Shown here: positions 8,344-16,813 of the stretch, in pieces
How the letters are laid out: the number at the start of each line of letters is the position of its first letter
How positions within the stretch are numbered: the first letter of the stretch is position 1
Assembly (NCBI GenBank): GCA_965223405.1
Contig: CBDCWO010000006.1
Span: 2,108,001 to 2,172,000 of the forward strand
Length of the DNA stretch: 64,000 nucleotides
Source: CBDCWO01 sp965223405
GTDB lineage: Bacteria > Bacteroidota > Bacteroidia > Chitinophagales > Saprospiraceae
Direction of reading: 5' to 3'
Notes under the pieces: generated by a model
Database searches by the model: none
Told to the model about the DNA's origin: nothing
The model's input: only the letters and a program-made list of their open reading frames with translations
Made by a program: the position numbers and the translations under genes

Positions 8344-9567
8344 ATGAGATTATTAGTATTAATTCCATTCTTAATTGTTTCTACCAGCATATTTGCTCAG
8401 CTAGGTTCTAAAATAGGAGAAAAATCACCTGACTTATTTTTTGGGAAAATCCTCAATTACGAAAGGGCGGAAGCTAATCTTTCAGATTTTAAGGGTAAAA
8501 TTGTTGTTCTTGACTTTTGGGCTACTTGGTGTGCAACTTGCATAAGATCTTTCTCACAATTAGAAATAATTCAATCCAAATACAATAAAGATTTGCAAAT
8601 TTTCACCATAACCACGGAAAAAGAGGAGAGAATTAAGCGGTTTTTGGATAAATGGGATATGACATTACCAATTGTGATAGACGAACAAAGAAGACTTACA
8701 ACAATCTTTCCACACAGGACAATTCCACATGTTATAGTTCTTGATAAAATGGGAAAAATTAGAGCCATTACTACTTCATCAGAAATAACAGAAGATCTGA
8801 TAACTAAAATTCTTTTAGGTCAAGAATTAGCCATCAAAGAGAAAAAAGATGATTTGGATTTCGATCCTTCGATTCCCTTATCTGGAAATGATAATTTCAC
8901 ATATCAAATTACTATTACTCCTTTTAAAGATGGATTTCCTTCATTTTCAAATCCTACTGGACTAGGTATTTATAAGGGGAGACGAGTCATAGCTACTAAT
9001 CTTATTGCAAAAACCTTATTTGAAATAGCCCATAAATTTCCCTTAGTAACGAGAACAATTTTAGAAACAGATGATTCTTCTAAATTTGTATGGAACAGGC
9101 AGAATGCTATATGCTTTGACTTAATTGTACCTGAAGAGCTTGGTGAACAAAGGTTTGAAATAATGAGACAACAGTTAAGCATATATTTTTCGTGTACATC
9201 GGGAATTGAAGAACGAGCAAAACCTGTTAAAATCCTTCAAAAAATTAAGGGAAAACCAATACTGTTGGACGAATCAAATATTGGCATGGAACCCCATTCA
9301 AGTTCTAGTGGTAGAGGACTTAAAATGAAAAATTCTCCCATTGAAACTTTAGCCATATTTCTGGAAACACGACTACGAACCCCCGTTGTTGATGAAACGG
9401 GTTTAATAGCAAATTATGACCTTGAAATTCCATGGTACAACGAGAACCCGGAAAACATTAATCAAGAGCTTAAACAAATTGGGCTTGAATTAGTAGACGA
9501 TGTAAGAAAAATTAAAGTACTTGTAATTAAGGACAAAGTATATATTGGTAGTAACAATGAGCCATGA
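8344..9567 (+). CDS. TlpA-like redoxin fused to DUF3738 (TIGR03435-type) domain
   Basis: A 407-aa exported protein. A signal peptide (to IFAQ, residue 19) precedes a thioredoxin-fold domain of the TlpA/AhpC-TSA class with the redox pair WATWCATC (Cys63, Cys66) and the cis-Pro turn RTIPHVIVLD. From about residue 170 the protein changes to a domain with the TIGR03435/DUF3738 signature: FEIMRQQLSIYF, and near the end TPVVDETGLIANYDLEIPW. That domain is common in soil Acidobacteria and Bacteroidota, often beside M56 peptidases, and has no established function. Here it is followed 29 bases later by a BlaI repressor and an M56 protein. I infer a periplasmic redox or sensing partner of that pair. 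Confidence 0.82.
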   Translation: MRLLVLIPFLIVSTSIFAQLGSKIGEKSPDLFFGKILNYERAEANLSDFKGKIVVLDFWATWCATCIRSFSQLEIIQSKYNKDLQIFTITTEKEERIKRFLDKWDMTLPIVIDEQRRLTTIFPHRTIPHVIVLDKMGKIRAITTSSEITEDLITKILLGQELAIKEKKDDLDFDPSIPLSGNDNFTYQITITPFKDGFPSFSNPTGLGIYKGRRVIATNLIAKTLFEIAHKFPLVTRTILETDDSSKFVWNRQNAICFDLIVPEELGEQRFEIMRQQLSIYFSCTSGIEERAKPVKILQKIKGKPILLDESNIGMEPHSSSSGRGLKMKNSPIETLAIFLETRLRTPVVDETGLIANYDLEIPWYNENPENINQELKQIGLELVDDVRKIKVLVIKDKVYIGSNNEP

Positions 9568-9596
9568 TTCTATATATTTCAATTTAATAATCTGCT

Positions 9597-9959
9597 ATGC
9601 AAAAATTAACCAAAGCCGAAGAACAAATTATGCACCTGATCTGGGAACTCAAGCGTTGCCTCGTCTCGGACATCCTGAAACGATTGGGTGAGCCCAGACC
9701 TCCCCATTCCACCATTGCATCGGTGGTACGGATATTAGAGAAGAAGGGGTTTGTAGATCACAAAGCCTATGGTCGAACACATGAATATTTCCCGACTATT
9801 TCCAAAGAGGAGTATACCCGCAAGTCCATCAAAAAACTAGTCAATGATTACTTTGACGGATCCATGCACCGCTTGGTTTCTTTTCTGGTCAACGAAGAGA
9901 ACATGACCCTGGAAGAAATAGCTGAATTACTACCTCCGGACGAATCCAAAAATCTTTGA
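9597..9959 (+). CDS. BlaI/MecI/CopY-family transcriptional repressor
   Basis: A 120-aa winged-helix repressor of the BlaI/MecI/CopY family (PF03965). It opens with the characteristic LTKAEEQIMHLIWEL, followed by a recognition region (PPHSTIASVVRILEKKGFV) and wing (KAYGRTHEYFP). A C-terminal dimerisation helix carries the segment in which the cognate peptidase cleaves family members (VNDYFDGSMHRLVSFLVN). In staphylococcal systems, BlaR1/MecR1 signalling causes proteolysis of this repressor and derepression. The stop overlaps the beginning of the M56 frame, so the pair is translationally coupled. The inducer is unknown here and no beta-lactamase gene is adjacent. Confidence 0.92.
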   Translation: MQKLTKAEEQIMHLIWELKRCLVSDILKRLGEPRPPHSTIASVVRILEKKGFVDHKAYGRTHEYFPTISKEEYTRKSIKKLVNDYFDGSMHRLVSFLVNEENMTLEEIAELLPPDESKNL

Positions 9960-9961
9960 TC

Positions 9962-12900
9962 ATGATCCAATATTTCCTTGATGTAACCCTGGCTTGGACG
10001 ATCTTTTACTTCATTTACCTTCTTTTATTGAAAAAAGAAACCTTTTTTGGTCACAACCGGATCTACTTGTTGAGTACCCTTATCATCGGTATGATGTTAC
10101 CCATACTTAGACATGTAACCCTGGTCCAAAGTCCGGAAGAAACTTCGGTGATCTATTCATTCGGAGAACAGGTTTACGCAGCGGGTCACATAATCAATAC
10201 CCAACCGGAATCGTCTTTAAATTTCATGCAAATTTTGACCTGGATTTTTTGGATTGGGGTGTGTTGGTCCGCTATGCGATTGATACTTGGACTGGTCAAG
10301 ATTTACCAATTATACCATCGTGGAGAAAAGCATCACTTGGGAACAATAACTCTGGTGCAATCAGCGAAATATCATTTGCCATTTTCATTCTTCAAATGGA
10401 TTTTCTGGAGTACAAGTTACCCACTTAAGCCAGAATTGAAAGATCGGATTATTCAACATGAAGGTGTTCATGTTCAAGAAATGCACAGTCTTGACATTCT
10501 ATTAGTGGAAATCATCGGGATCTTTTTCTGGTGGAATCCCTTGATCTATCAATACCGTAAATCCTTGCGGTCTGTACATGAATATGTGGCCGATCATACC
10601 GTATTAGAACACACCGAACTGAATTTGTACAAAGCCATCCTACTCAATCAGAAGATGTCCGGATTGCAGCTTGCGCTCACTCATCAATTTTTTCATTCAC
10701 AATTAAAAAAACGCATTATGATGATGTCTAAAAATCCATCTACTCCAATTTTAAAACTGAAATACTTAATTCTAATACCGTTTGCGGTTTTATTGGTATC
10801 TGTATTTGCCTTTAAGAATTCGGAAGTGCCCACTTCTGAGCAGCAATTGGAGACTATTGTACAAAATCACCCTATTTTTCCCGGGTGTGAACTTTTACCT
10901 GAAAATGAACAGCAAACCTGTTCTGAAAAGAGATTTCTGGAATTTGTTTATAAAACCATCCGATATCCTGCTTTGGCTAGAAAAAATTTAACCGTAGGTC
11001 TGGTTGCTCTTTCTTTCGATGTAAATGAAAATGGATTTATTAATAATCCAATAATTACGGAGAGCCTGGATCCGGTTATTGATGAGGAATTGATGCGGGT
11101 ATTTACCGAACTAAAGGCAAAACATCCAAAATGGACTCCCAAAATTGAGCATGGAGGCGCAGTTTCAACCACGGTTAACCTGCCGGTAGAGTTTAGATTG
11201 GAAGGGGATGGAAATGAATCCAAAACCAATATGCCCCCGGAGTTAAAAGAAAGATATGCCGATCGGGCGGTAGTTACCGCTTATTTACCTAAGGGTCAAA
11301 ACGAGGTTAAACTTAAGTCAGATCTCTTACCTAAGACCAGAAATGGAACAGAACGTGAAGATCAAGTTCAACTCACACCAATTTTTCCCGGATGTGAACT
11401 AGAGGATTCCCATAAGCAAAATGCATGTTCTGAACATAGATTTCTCAAGTTTATGTATAAAAACATCAAATATCCTATTGAAGCCAGGCAAAATTCAATA
11501 AATGGGCATTTAGAACTCACGTTTCGAGTAGATGAGAAAGGATATATCGATAATCCAAAAATTACCAAAAGTTTGGATCCGGTTCTTGAGCAGGAACTAC
11601 TGCGGCTGTTTGGTGAGTTAAAAGCTAAATATCCCAAGTGGACTCCAAAAAAGATCAACGGTAAACCAATTTCATCTACCATCAGTTTACCCGTTGAGTT
11701 TAAATTGCAAAGTAGTGGAAAGAAAAGCAATGTATTGGTTTCTCAGGTCCGTAAGGAAAAGCAAGGAGGAATTGTAGTAGTTGGATACAGTCTTGAATCA
11801 CAAAAACCTGTCCAGCCCGAAATGATCCAAGTTCCAGTTACAGATAAAAAGCCACTAATGATCATTGATGGAGTAAGAGTGGGAAAATCAATGGATAAAA
11901 TAAATGAGATTAAGCCAGGAGAGATTTACAGTGTTAATGTTCTCAAAGGAGAACAGGCTATAAAAGAATATGGCCCGGAAGCCAAAGATGGAGCTATTTC
12001 TATCATCACCAAAAAAGCAGTTAACGGTAAAAACAAATTTGTTTTGATTATTGATGGAGAAGAGAAAGGATTGATCAAGGACCCGGAGAAAATCAAGCTT
12101 GATGCGGACGAAATACTTACCAAGACGGTAAGTGTCCAAGGTAAAACCAAAGAGTATGAGCATTATGGCACTGTTAAGGTCATTACAAAAAAAGGTTCAG
12201 CTGAGCAAAGAGCCCGGTTTGTAACTGGAAAAACCAAAGGCATGGTTTTAGACGAAAGTGGACTTCCTATTCCCGGAGTATCAGTTATTATCAAAGGACA
12301 GGCGTCTGGAACCATTACCGATCAAGATGGAAGATTTTCGCTGAACACTCCTGATGTAAATAACTTTCTGTCCTTTCATCATAAAGATTATTTCAAACGC
12401 TCTGTAGTTTCTCATGCTCTAAAAGAAACTGTAACCACAATGCAAAAAATCGAGCCATTGGTCACGGTTACAAGTAAGGCAAATTCAGCAGCTATTGATA
12501 GCGATCAGCAGCTAAAAGAAATCAAAGGAACGGTTGTTAACGAGGAAGGACAACCACTAATTGGTACAGTGGTAATCGTTAAAGGAACAAAAACGGGTAC
12601 TATAACGGATGTAGATGGAGAATTTGCTCTAAAACTTTCGCAACAAAATGCGATTCTGATATTTTCGTATGTAGGATATGAAAAAGCAGAAATACCGATT
12701 GGAAATCAACAAAAGTTGCATGTAATCTTGAGAAAAAGTAGAGCCCAATCTATCAATAGTATCCCGAAAGGAATTCAAACTAAAAATGATTTAGAGGTCC
12801 GTGAATTTGGTGCATTTCCCAATCCTACCAAGGACAAAATCAAAGTAACTTTTCTAGCGGATCCAAAACCGATAGAAATTCGTGTACTTACTCCTTCCGG

Positions 12901-13045
12901 GCAAGAGTTATATAAAAAACTACTTCCGAACTTTAAGGGTACATTTGATGAAGAAATAAATTTCAAACCTCCTGCTGATGGCTGGGTATTATTGAGTATC
13001 CAGCAGGATGACAAAATGTTTACTAAGGTGATTTTGATTCAATAG
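9962..13045 (+). CDS. M56 (BlaR1-like) metallopeptidase with TonB-C x2, plug-like x2, carboxypeptidase-regulatory x2 and sorting-like C-terminus
   Basis: A 1027-aa membrane protein. The first ~270 residues are the M56 module: transmembrane segments near 7-24, 33-48, 88-107 and 257-275, the zinc motif HEGVH (about 166-170) and a second ligand region HEYVADH (about 205-211). The outer part contains two TonB C-terminal-like domains of about 110 residues (roughly 307-416 and 475-583), each opening FPGCE.. and clearly internal duplicates. Two TonB-receptor-plug-like motifs follow (IDGVRV ... EIYSVNVLKGEQA, about 631-685; IIDGEE ... VKVITKK, about 693-745), then two carboxypeptidase-regulatory-like domains (about 759-820 and 853-923). 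A tail with the T9SS sorting pattern (FGAFPNPTKDKIKV ...) begins near 946. The ATG at 9962 is preferred to an overlapping TTG at 9956. I infer an envelope sensor that cleaves the BlaI repressor. Confidence 0.86.
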   Translation: MIQYFLDVTLAWTIFYFIYLLLLKKETFFGHNRIYLLSTLIIGMMLPILRHVTLVQSPEETSVIYSFGEQVYAAGHIINTQPESSLNFMQILTWIFWIGVCWSAMRLILGLVKIYQLYHRGEKHHLGTITLVQSAKYHLPFSFFKWIFWSTSYPLKPELKDRIIQHEGVHVQEMHSLDILLVEIIGIFFWWNPLIYQYRKSLRSVHEYVADHTVLEHTELNLYKAILLNQKMSGLQLALTHQFFHSQLKKRIMMMSKNPSTPILKLKYLILIPFAVLLVSVFAFKNSEVPTSEQQLETIVQNHPIFPGCELLPENEQQTCSEKRFLEFVYKTIRYPALARKNLTVGLVALSFDVNENGFINNPIITESLDPVIDEELMRVFTELKAKHPKWTPKIEHGGAVSTTVNLPVEFRLEGDGNESKTNMPPELKERYADRAVVTAYLPKGQNEVKLKSDLLPKTRNGTEREDQVQLTPIFPGCELEDSHKQNACSEHRFLKFMYKNIKYPIEARQNSINGHLELTFRVDEKGYIDNPKITKSLDPVLEQELLRLFGELKAKYPKWTPKKINGKPISSTISLPVEFKLQSSGKKSNVLVSQVRKEKQGGIVVVGYSLESQKPVQPEMIQVPVTDKKPLMIIDGVRVGKSMDKINEIKPGEIYSVNVLKGEQAIKEYGPEAKDGAISIITKKAVNGKNKFVLIIDGEEKGLIKDPEKIKLDADEILTKTVSVQGKTKEYEHYGTVKVITKKGSAEQRARFVTGKTKGMVLDESGLPIPGVSVIIKGQASGTITDQDGRFSLNTPDVNNFLSFHHKDYFKRSVVSHALKETVTTMQKIEPLVTVTSKANSAAIDSDQQLKEIKGTVVNEEGQPLIGTVVIVKGTKTGTITDVDGEFALKLSQQNAILIFSYVGYEKAEIPIGNQQKLHVILRKSRAQSINSIPKGIQTKNDLEVREFGAFPNPTKDKIKVTFLADPKPIEIRVLTPSGQELYKKLLPNFKGTFDEEINFKPPADGWVLLSIQQDDKMFTKVILIQ

Positions 13046-13067
13046 TTTTCCCTTTTAATGAATAGAT

Positions 13068-13104
13068 AAACTCCTGGATTGATCAATATCGATTCAGGAG
13101 TTTT
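13068..13104 (+). terminator. Intrinsic terminator after the M56 gene
   Basis: A 14-bp stem (AAACTCCTGGATTG pairing with CGATTCAGGAGTTT, including two G-U pairs) with an 8-base loop is followed by TTTT. It lies 23 bases past the M56 stop and should end the redoxin-BlaI-M56 operon. Confidence 0.75.
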
Positions 13105-13184
13105 AGGTTCTGGAACAGTTGTCCGACAACAGGAGCGCTAATTCATCATTTAATCTGAATACATACGGTATTCATACTGATCCA

Positions 13185-14333
13185 TCAATATGATTCTTCT
13201 TCTCCCATCACAAATGAAATATAGTTATTTCGATGAATTACTTGTGTCGTGTGCTGTGGATACGTATGCTGGAAAGATTGAGGAAATCGAACTTTTCTGT
13301 CATACCATTTGAATTCGAAAGCATGCAAGATTCCATCTTTATCCTCAAGATAATCTATCTCAGCTTGATCTCGAGTTCTCCAAAAATGGCAATGCACAAA
13401 TCGGTTTTTATAATGATTTGTTTTGATTCTTTCAGCCAATAAAAAATTTTCCCATAGACCTCCCTTGTCCATTCTCAACTGCAGAGGAGCAAAATTATTA
13501 ATTACAGCATTACGGACTCCATTGTCATAAAAATAATACTTCTTGGCTTTCTTGAGCTCATTGCGATAATTCCTATGTAGGCCGGAGAGCTTATACACGA
13601 CAAATGACTTTTCAAGAAGATCAAGATATCGCTCCACAGTCTCAGAACTTATATCACCAATCATATTGGCTAATTCGTGATAACTCACTTCGTTACCTAC
13701 TTGAAAGGCGACAGCCTGAACCAATTTTGTCAATTGTGAAGATTTTCTGATTCCATCCAGTTGCAGAATATCCTTATATAGATAACTATTCACGATTTCT
13801 AACAGAACTTCTTCTTCTTTCCCTGGATTATTGATCACTTCCGGATATGATCCATAAAGTATCCTGGTGTCTAGTAATCTATTGGCTTCGATCCTTGAAG
13901 TATAATTCGTGTATTCCTGGAAACTGATTGGATATAAATAATAGCTCTTCTTTCTTCCAGTAAGTGCCTCACTAAATTCATTTTGTAAATCAAATGATGA
14001 AGAACCTGTAACTACAAGTCGGATATCAGACCTCTGGTCAAATATTAATTTCAACTTCAATCCAATATGCGGTATACGTTGTGCCTCATCTATGAAGACT
14101 ATTTCATTGTTCTCGCCAATCAATTGGATAAGCTCTGTACTTGTCTTGGCATTTTCAAAATCCACCAAGACATCCGGTTCATCAGCGTTCAACCAATTAG
14201 AGGGTCGATGCAATTCTTTTTGAAGGGTTTTTAATAATGTGGATTTTCCCACCTGGCGGGCTCCAATGAGTGTTATTATCTTATTTGAAGATATCTGTTT
14301 CTTTAATTGATCTAATAAAGTCCTCCTAATCAT
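13185..14333 (-). CDS. ATP-binding protein, AAA_14/DUF4143 type
   Basis: A 382-aa ATPase of the AAA_14/DUF4143 family. It starts MIRRTLLDQLKKQ at the ATG at 14333; a TTG further up would only add residues that overlap the promoter. Walker A is GARQVGKS, Walker B is EIVFIDEAQRIP, and the arginine/sensor region is VVTGSSSFDL. The C-terminal DUF4143 part has the pattern KGGLWENFLLAERIK ... FWRTRDQAEIDYLED, the PD-(D/E)xK-like core of the family. Members occur in many copies per genome and their role is not established. It is closely related to the plus-strand ATPase at 21581-22735 (shared GARQVGK, LTGR, LYPIS and LLEKSFVV..LSG motifs). It is monocistronic. Confidence 0.85.
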   Translation of the reverse strand: MIRRTLLDQLKKQISSNKIITLIGARQVGKSTLLKTLQKELHRPSNWLNADEPDVLVDFENAKTSTELIQLIGENNEIVFIDEAQRIPHIGLKLKLIFDQRSDIRLVVTGSSSFDLQNEFSEALTGRKKSYYLYPISFQEYTNYTSRIEANRLLDTRILYGSYPEVINNPGKEEEVLLEIVNSYLYKDILQLDGIRKSSQLTKLVQAVAFQVGNEVSYHELANMIGDISSETVERYLDLLEKSFVVYKLSGLHRNYRNELKKAKKYYFYDNGVRNAVINNFAPLQLRMDKGGLWENFLLAERIKTNHYKNRFVHCHFWRTRDQAEIDYLEDKDGILHAFEFKWYDRKVRFPQSFQHTYPQHTTQVIHRNNYISFVMGEEESY

Positions 14334-14341
14334 ATTTCCAT

Positions 14342-14372
14342 CAAAAATACAGTAAATATTTACTAAATTCAA
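14342..14372 (-). promoter_or_regulatory. Promoter of the second ATPase gene with a palindrome in the spacer
   Basis: On the minus strand, TTG (14372-14370), a 20-base spacer and TATTTTTG (14349-14342) match the Bacteroidota -33/-7 consensus. The spacer contains the perfect 14-bp palindrome AGTAAATATTTACT (14351-14364). The predicted transcription start is only a few bases from the ATG at 14333, so the mRNA would be nearly leaderless. A dimeric repressor bound to the palindrome would block the polymerase. Confidence 0.6.
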
Positions 14373-14383
14373 TCCAATATGAA

Positions 14384-14462
14384 ATTATAGGCGTATTTTT
14401 TCAAATATATTCTAAATTATAGGCGTATTTTTTCAAATATATTCTAAATTATAGGCGTATTT
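14384..14462. repeat. Tandem direct repeat, 32-bp unit, 2.5 copies
   Basis: Two identical 32-bp units (14384-14415 and 14416-14447), each beginning ATTATAGGCGTATTT, are followed by a 15-base partial third copy (14448-14462). There is no spacer between units, so it is not a CRISPR array. It lies directly upstream of the promoter of the minus-strand ATPase gene and could be a reiterated protein-binding site or a slippage product. Confidence 0.9.
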
Positions 14463-14814
14463 CCCCTTTCAAATGATCTCTGATTCAACCTTTGGCTATT
14501 TTAAATTCACAAGTTCTTCCCGCACCGCACTAGGCATTTTTCATCCGTTCATCTACATCATCTTGTTGGATACACACAGGAGGTTTTATTTTGATGAAAT
14601 TGTGAAAAGGACCATCGGTAAGACAGCCCAATTCTCCATTCGATTTGCAATAAAACCAGTTTTTACGATTTACTGGAAATAGATCAAGAGAAGTAGATAC
14701 CTTTCATTTTCATCATAGAATAGCTCATAAAAATTTGCTCAGGCACATTTTCCAAAATTTATTATTTGCAAGAGTGAAATATTGCACAGTGAACAATCCT
14801 GTAATAAGATCAAT
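14463..14814. other. Spacer without a convincing gene
   Basis: A 69-codon frame (14473-14682) is open here, but it lacks recognisable motifs and sits among AT-rich sequence. I see no promoter pair, strong hairpin or RNA gene. It may be decayed sequence. Confidence 0.5.
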
Positions 14815-15570
14815 TCAATGATACTTCAAATAGGTTTCCCAGGCACTTTCCTGTAAGATTTGAGCTGTTTGTAAGTCCATATTGGTGGGCAAGTACGTAC
14901 TTTCCTGAGGATTGGCCTGATAAAAGAATGCATAAAAGACGGCGGCAGCGAAGTAGGATCCGTTGCGATTGGGATGATATCGATCCGCATCATATAAATC
15001 AATTTCTCCGTATATCTCTAGTAGATCTTTCCATCCCAGACCTATTTCTACAATGGGCAGTGATAAATTTTCACCCACTTGTTGATAGGCTGATGAAATG
15101 GTCTCTATCATAAACATGGAATCCTGGTAGGCCCAGGTCATGAACAAAGTTAATTTGGTATCTTTTGGTGATATAATCGATTTAAACGAATCTACGTACG
15201 TCTGTAATGAATGAGGTTCCTCGTATACCAACCACGTATTTTCCTGAAGGACAATCCGATCCCAGTCTTCAGACTGAATTGCTCCACGGGTTTCCGGGTC
15301 CACCCAATGATCCAGTAGTCGATACCCGGGTTTGGCTTCCTTTTTGATTACCTCATACGTCAAAGTATCGTTGGAATTAATAAATCCCTTTAAATAGGTA
15401 TCTATACCATCATTGTAGTACGTATGACTGTTACCGATAAATAGGATTTTTTGCGGATGTGAGGTTACGTTATCTTCAGGTATTTCATCCTTGATGCAGG
15501 ACCATATACCAATAACAATTAACGCACTGCAAAATAATCGTGCTACACAATGAACTAATAGTGTTTTCAT
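14815..15570 (-). CDS. SGNH/GDSL-like hydrolase lipoprotein
   Basis: A 251-aa lipoprotein (lipobox GIWSC, Cys25) of the SGNH hydrolase fold, closest in pattern to DUF4886-like members. The nucleophile block is FIGNSHTYYN (Ser48), modified from the usual GDS to GNS. A block with conserved W and Q/N follows (DWDRIVLQENTW), and the catalytic Asp/His motif is DADRYHPN (about residues 198-203). Such enzymes hydrolyse esters, often acetyl groups on polysaccharides, but the substrate is not determined. It should be anchored to a membrane facing the periplasm or outside. It appears to be a single-gene unit. Confidence 0.8.
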   Translation of the reverse strand: MKTLLVHCVARLFCSALIVIGIWSCIKDEIPEDNVTSHPQKILFIGNSHTYYNDGIDTYLKGFINSNDTLTYEVIKKEAKPGYRLLDHWVDPETRGAIQSEDWDRIVLQENTWLVYEEPHSLQTYVDSFKSIISPKDTKLTLFMTWAYQDSMFMIETISSAYQQVGENLSLPIVEIGLGWKDLLEIYGEIDLYDADRYHPNRNGSYFAAAVFYAFFYQANPQESTYLPTNMDLQTAQILQESAWETYLKYH

Positions 15571-15913
15571 ACCGGATGAGATCGTTTCATTTTATTATTT
15601 AAATAACGGATTGAAAGTTAAAAAAGTGGTCTTGAGAAGGCAGAAATCGGAAGACAGCTTTGCAACCAGTGCGTTAAGAACAAAATAGGAAAAGGTTAGA
15701 TGCCGATCCCTACCCACCATCTTGAACTTGACATTTGAGGCAAGCTGTATATTGAGTATAAGTTTGTCCTCCAAGTGCAGTCGATGATAAAAAGAAGTAT
15801 GATTAGAAAAGGTAATTGCGGGATAATTGCAGTAGAAATACTTTAAATAGTTTTACTTGGATATTTTATTTATCTTTAATACAATCGATTTTATAGAACC
15901 AAAAACCAACCAC
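15571..15913. other. Spacer between divergent genes; diverged repeat
   Basis: No gene seen. A stretch around 15731-15780 (TATATTGAGTATAAG, GTCCTCCAAG, TGCAGTCGAT) resembles, imperfectly, a stretch around 17025-17085 on the other side of the MopE-motif gene. Promoters for both neighbours must lie here, but I could not fix a TAnnTTTG pair. Confidence 0.4.
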
Positions 15914-16813
15914 ATGATGAAGAAGTTAATTTTTATAGCGATTAGTAGTTTGCTAATAATTAGTTGTCAGAAAGAACAAATAAACACTGAATCCAAATAT
16001 GGCAGCGAGTTTCAAACACTGAAGGAACAAATACCTAAAATCGACATACTTCACCAAGAAAAAAACAATGAGTTTATTAGCATTAGTGTTACACCAGAAG
16101 AATTAAGTCAACATATTGATCACGGTGATGTTTTTAGCGACTTACATGACAGAGTATCAGTCTGTCACAGAAAGTGGACCGGTGAGTTTGTTATAATAGA
16201 AGCTCCTAGAAAGCTAGCAGCTTTATTAGTATTTTTTGGAGATGCTGTAGATATGGATGGTGATGGATTTTTTCATATAGACAATTCTTGTAGTGAGACA
16301 GATTGTGATGATAACAATCCCAACGTCAATCCTGGAGTCGAGGATATACCTGCTGATGAAGTAGATAATAATTGTGATGGAGATGTTGATGAGGGTTGTT
16401 TAGTATGCAGACAGACAGGTGGACCAGATGATTGTATAATTTCAGATCTTGAACTCTTAGAATTAAGTTGTATTGATGATACATCTTATAGAATATGCTT
16501 CGAGGCAATTACACAAAATGTACCTCGCACTCCAGCAGATCTACGAATCACTATCGGTGAGTTATATACGCTTGGAGAATTAAGTGGTTTAGGCTTAACA
16601 GCTAGAGGATTCTTTGGATGTGTTGACCTAACTATTACAGGGCAAACAGATAGAGATGTTCATATTTCAGTAGACTCAGCAGGGGTTTGTTGTTTCTGTA
16701 AATCTAACTTTTGGGATGATCCTGTTTGTCCTCCGGTACCTAACCCTACTACACTTAGCAATTTGATTGATGTAGAGATCCCTGATGAGTATGCTGCCTG
16801 GAGAAATAATTAA
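15914..16813 (+). CDS. Lipoprotein with MopE-type metal-binding motif
   Basis: A 299-aa lipoprotein (signal MMKKLIFIAISSLLIISC, Cys18). Its centre holds the putative metal-binding repeat known from the MopE family (PF11617): DMDGDG near residue 114, DCDDNNPNVNPG, then DEVDNNCDGDVDEG, ending near 161. In MopE-type proteins this Asp-rich repeat is associated with calcium- or copper-binding surface proteins; here only one copy is present. The C-terminal half contains many cysteines (LVCRQTGGPDDC, GVCCFCKS, DPVC), suggesting a disulfide-rich domain I do not recognise. An upstream TTG at 15857 is in frame, but the ATG at 15914 gives a clean signal peptide. It is flanked by long non-coding spacers and seems isolated. 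Confidence 0.72.
   Translation: MMKKLIFIAISSLLIISCQKEQINTESKYGSEFQTLKEQIPKIDILHQEKNNEFISISVTPEELSQHIDHGDVFSDLHDRVSVCHRKWTGEFVIIEAPRKLAALLVFFGDAVDMDGDGFFHIDNSCSETDCDDNNPNVNPGVEDIPADEVDNNCDGDVDEGCLVCRQTGGPDDCIISDLELLELSCIDDTSYRICFEAITQNVPRTPADLRITIGELYTLGELSGLGLTARGFFGCVDLTITGQTDRDVHISVDSAGVCCFCKSNFWDDPVCPPVPNPTTLSNLIDVEIPDEYAAWRNN

Noticed and set aside
14384..14462. Possible short CRISPR array
   Set aside because: The repeats are directly adjacent with no spacers, and there are no cas genes in the window.
14473..14682. 69-codon plus-strand frame in the spacer after the second ATPase gene
   Set aside because: No signal peptide, domain, upstream promoter or conservation clue; composition resembles the surrounding spacer.
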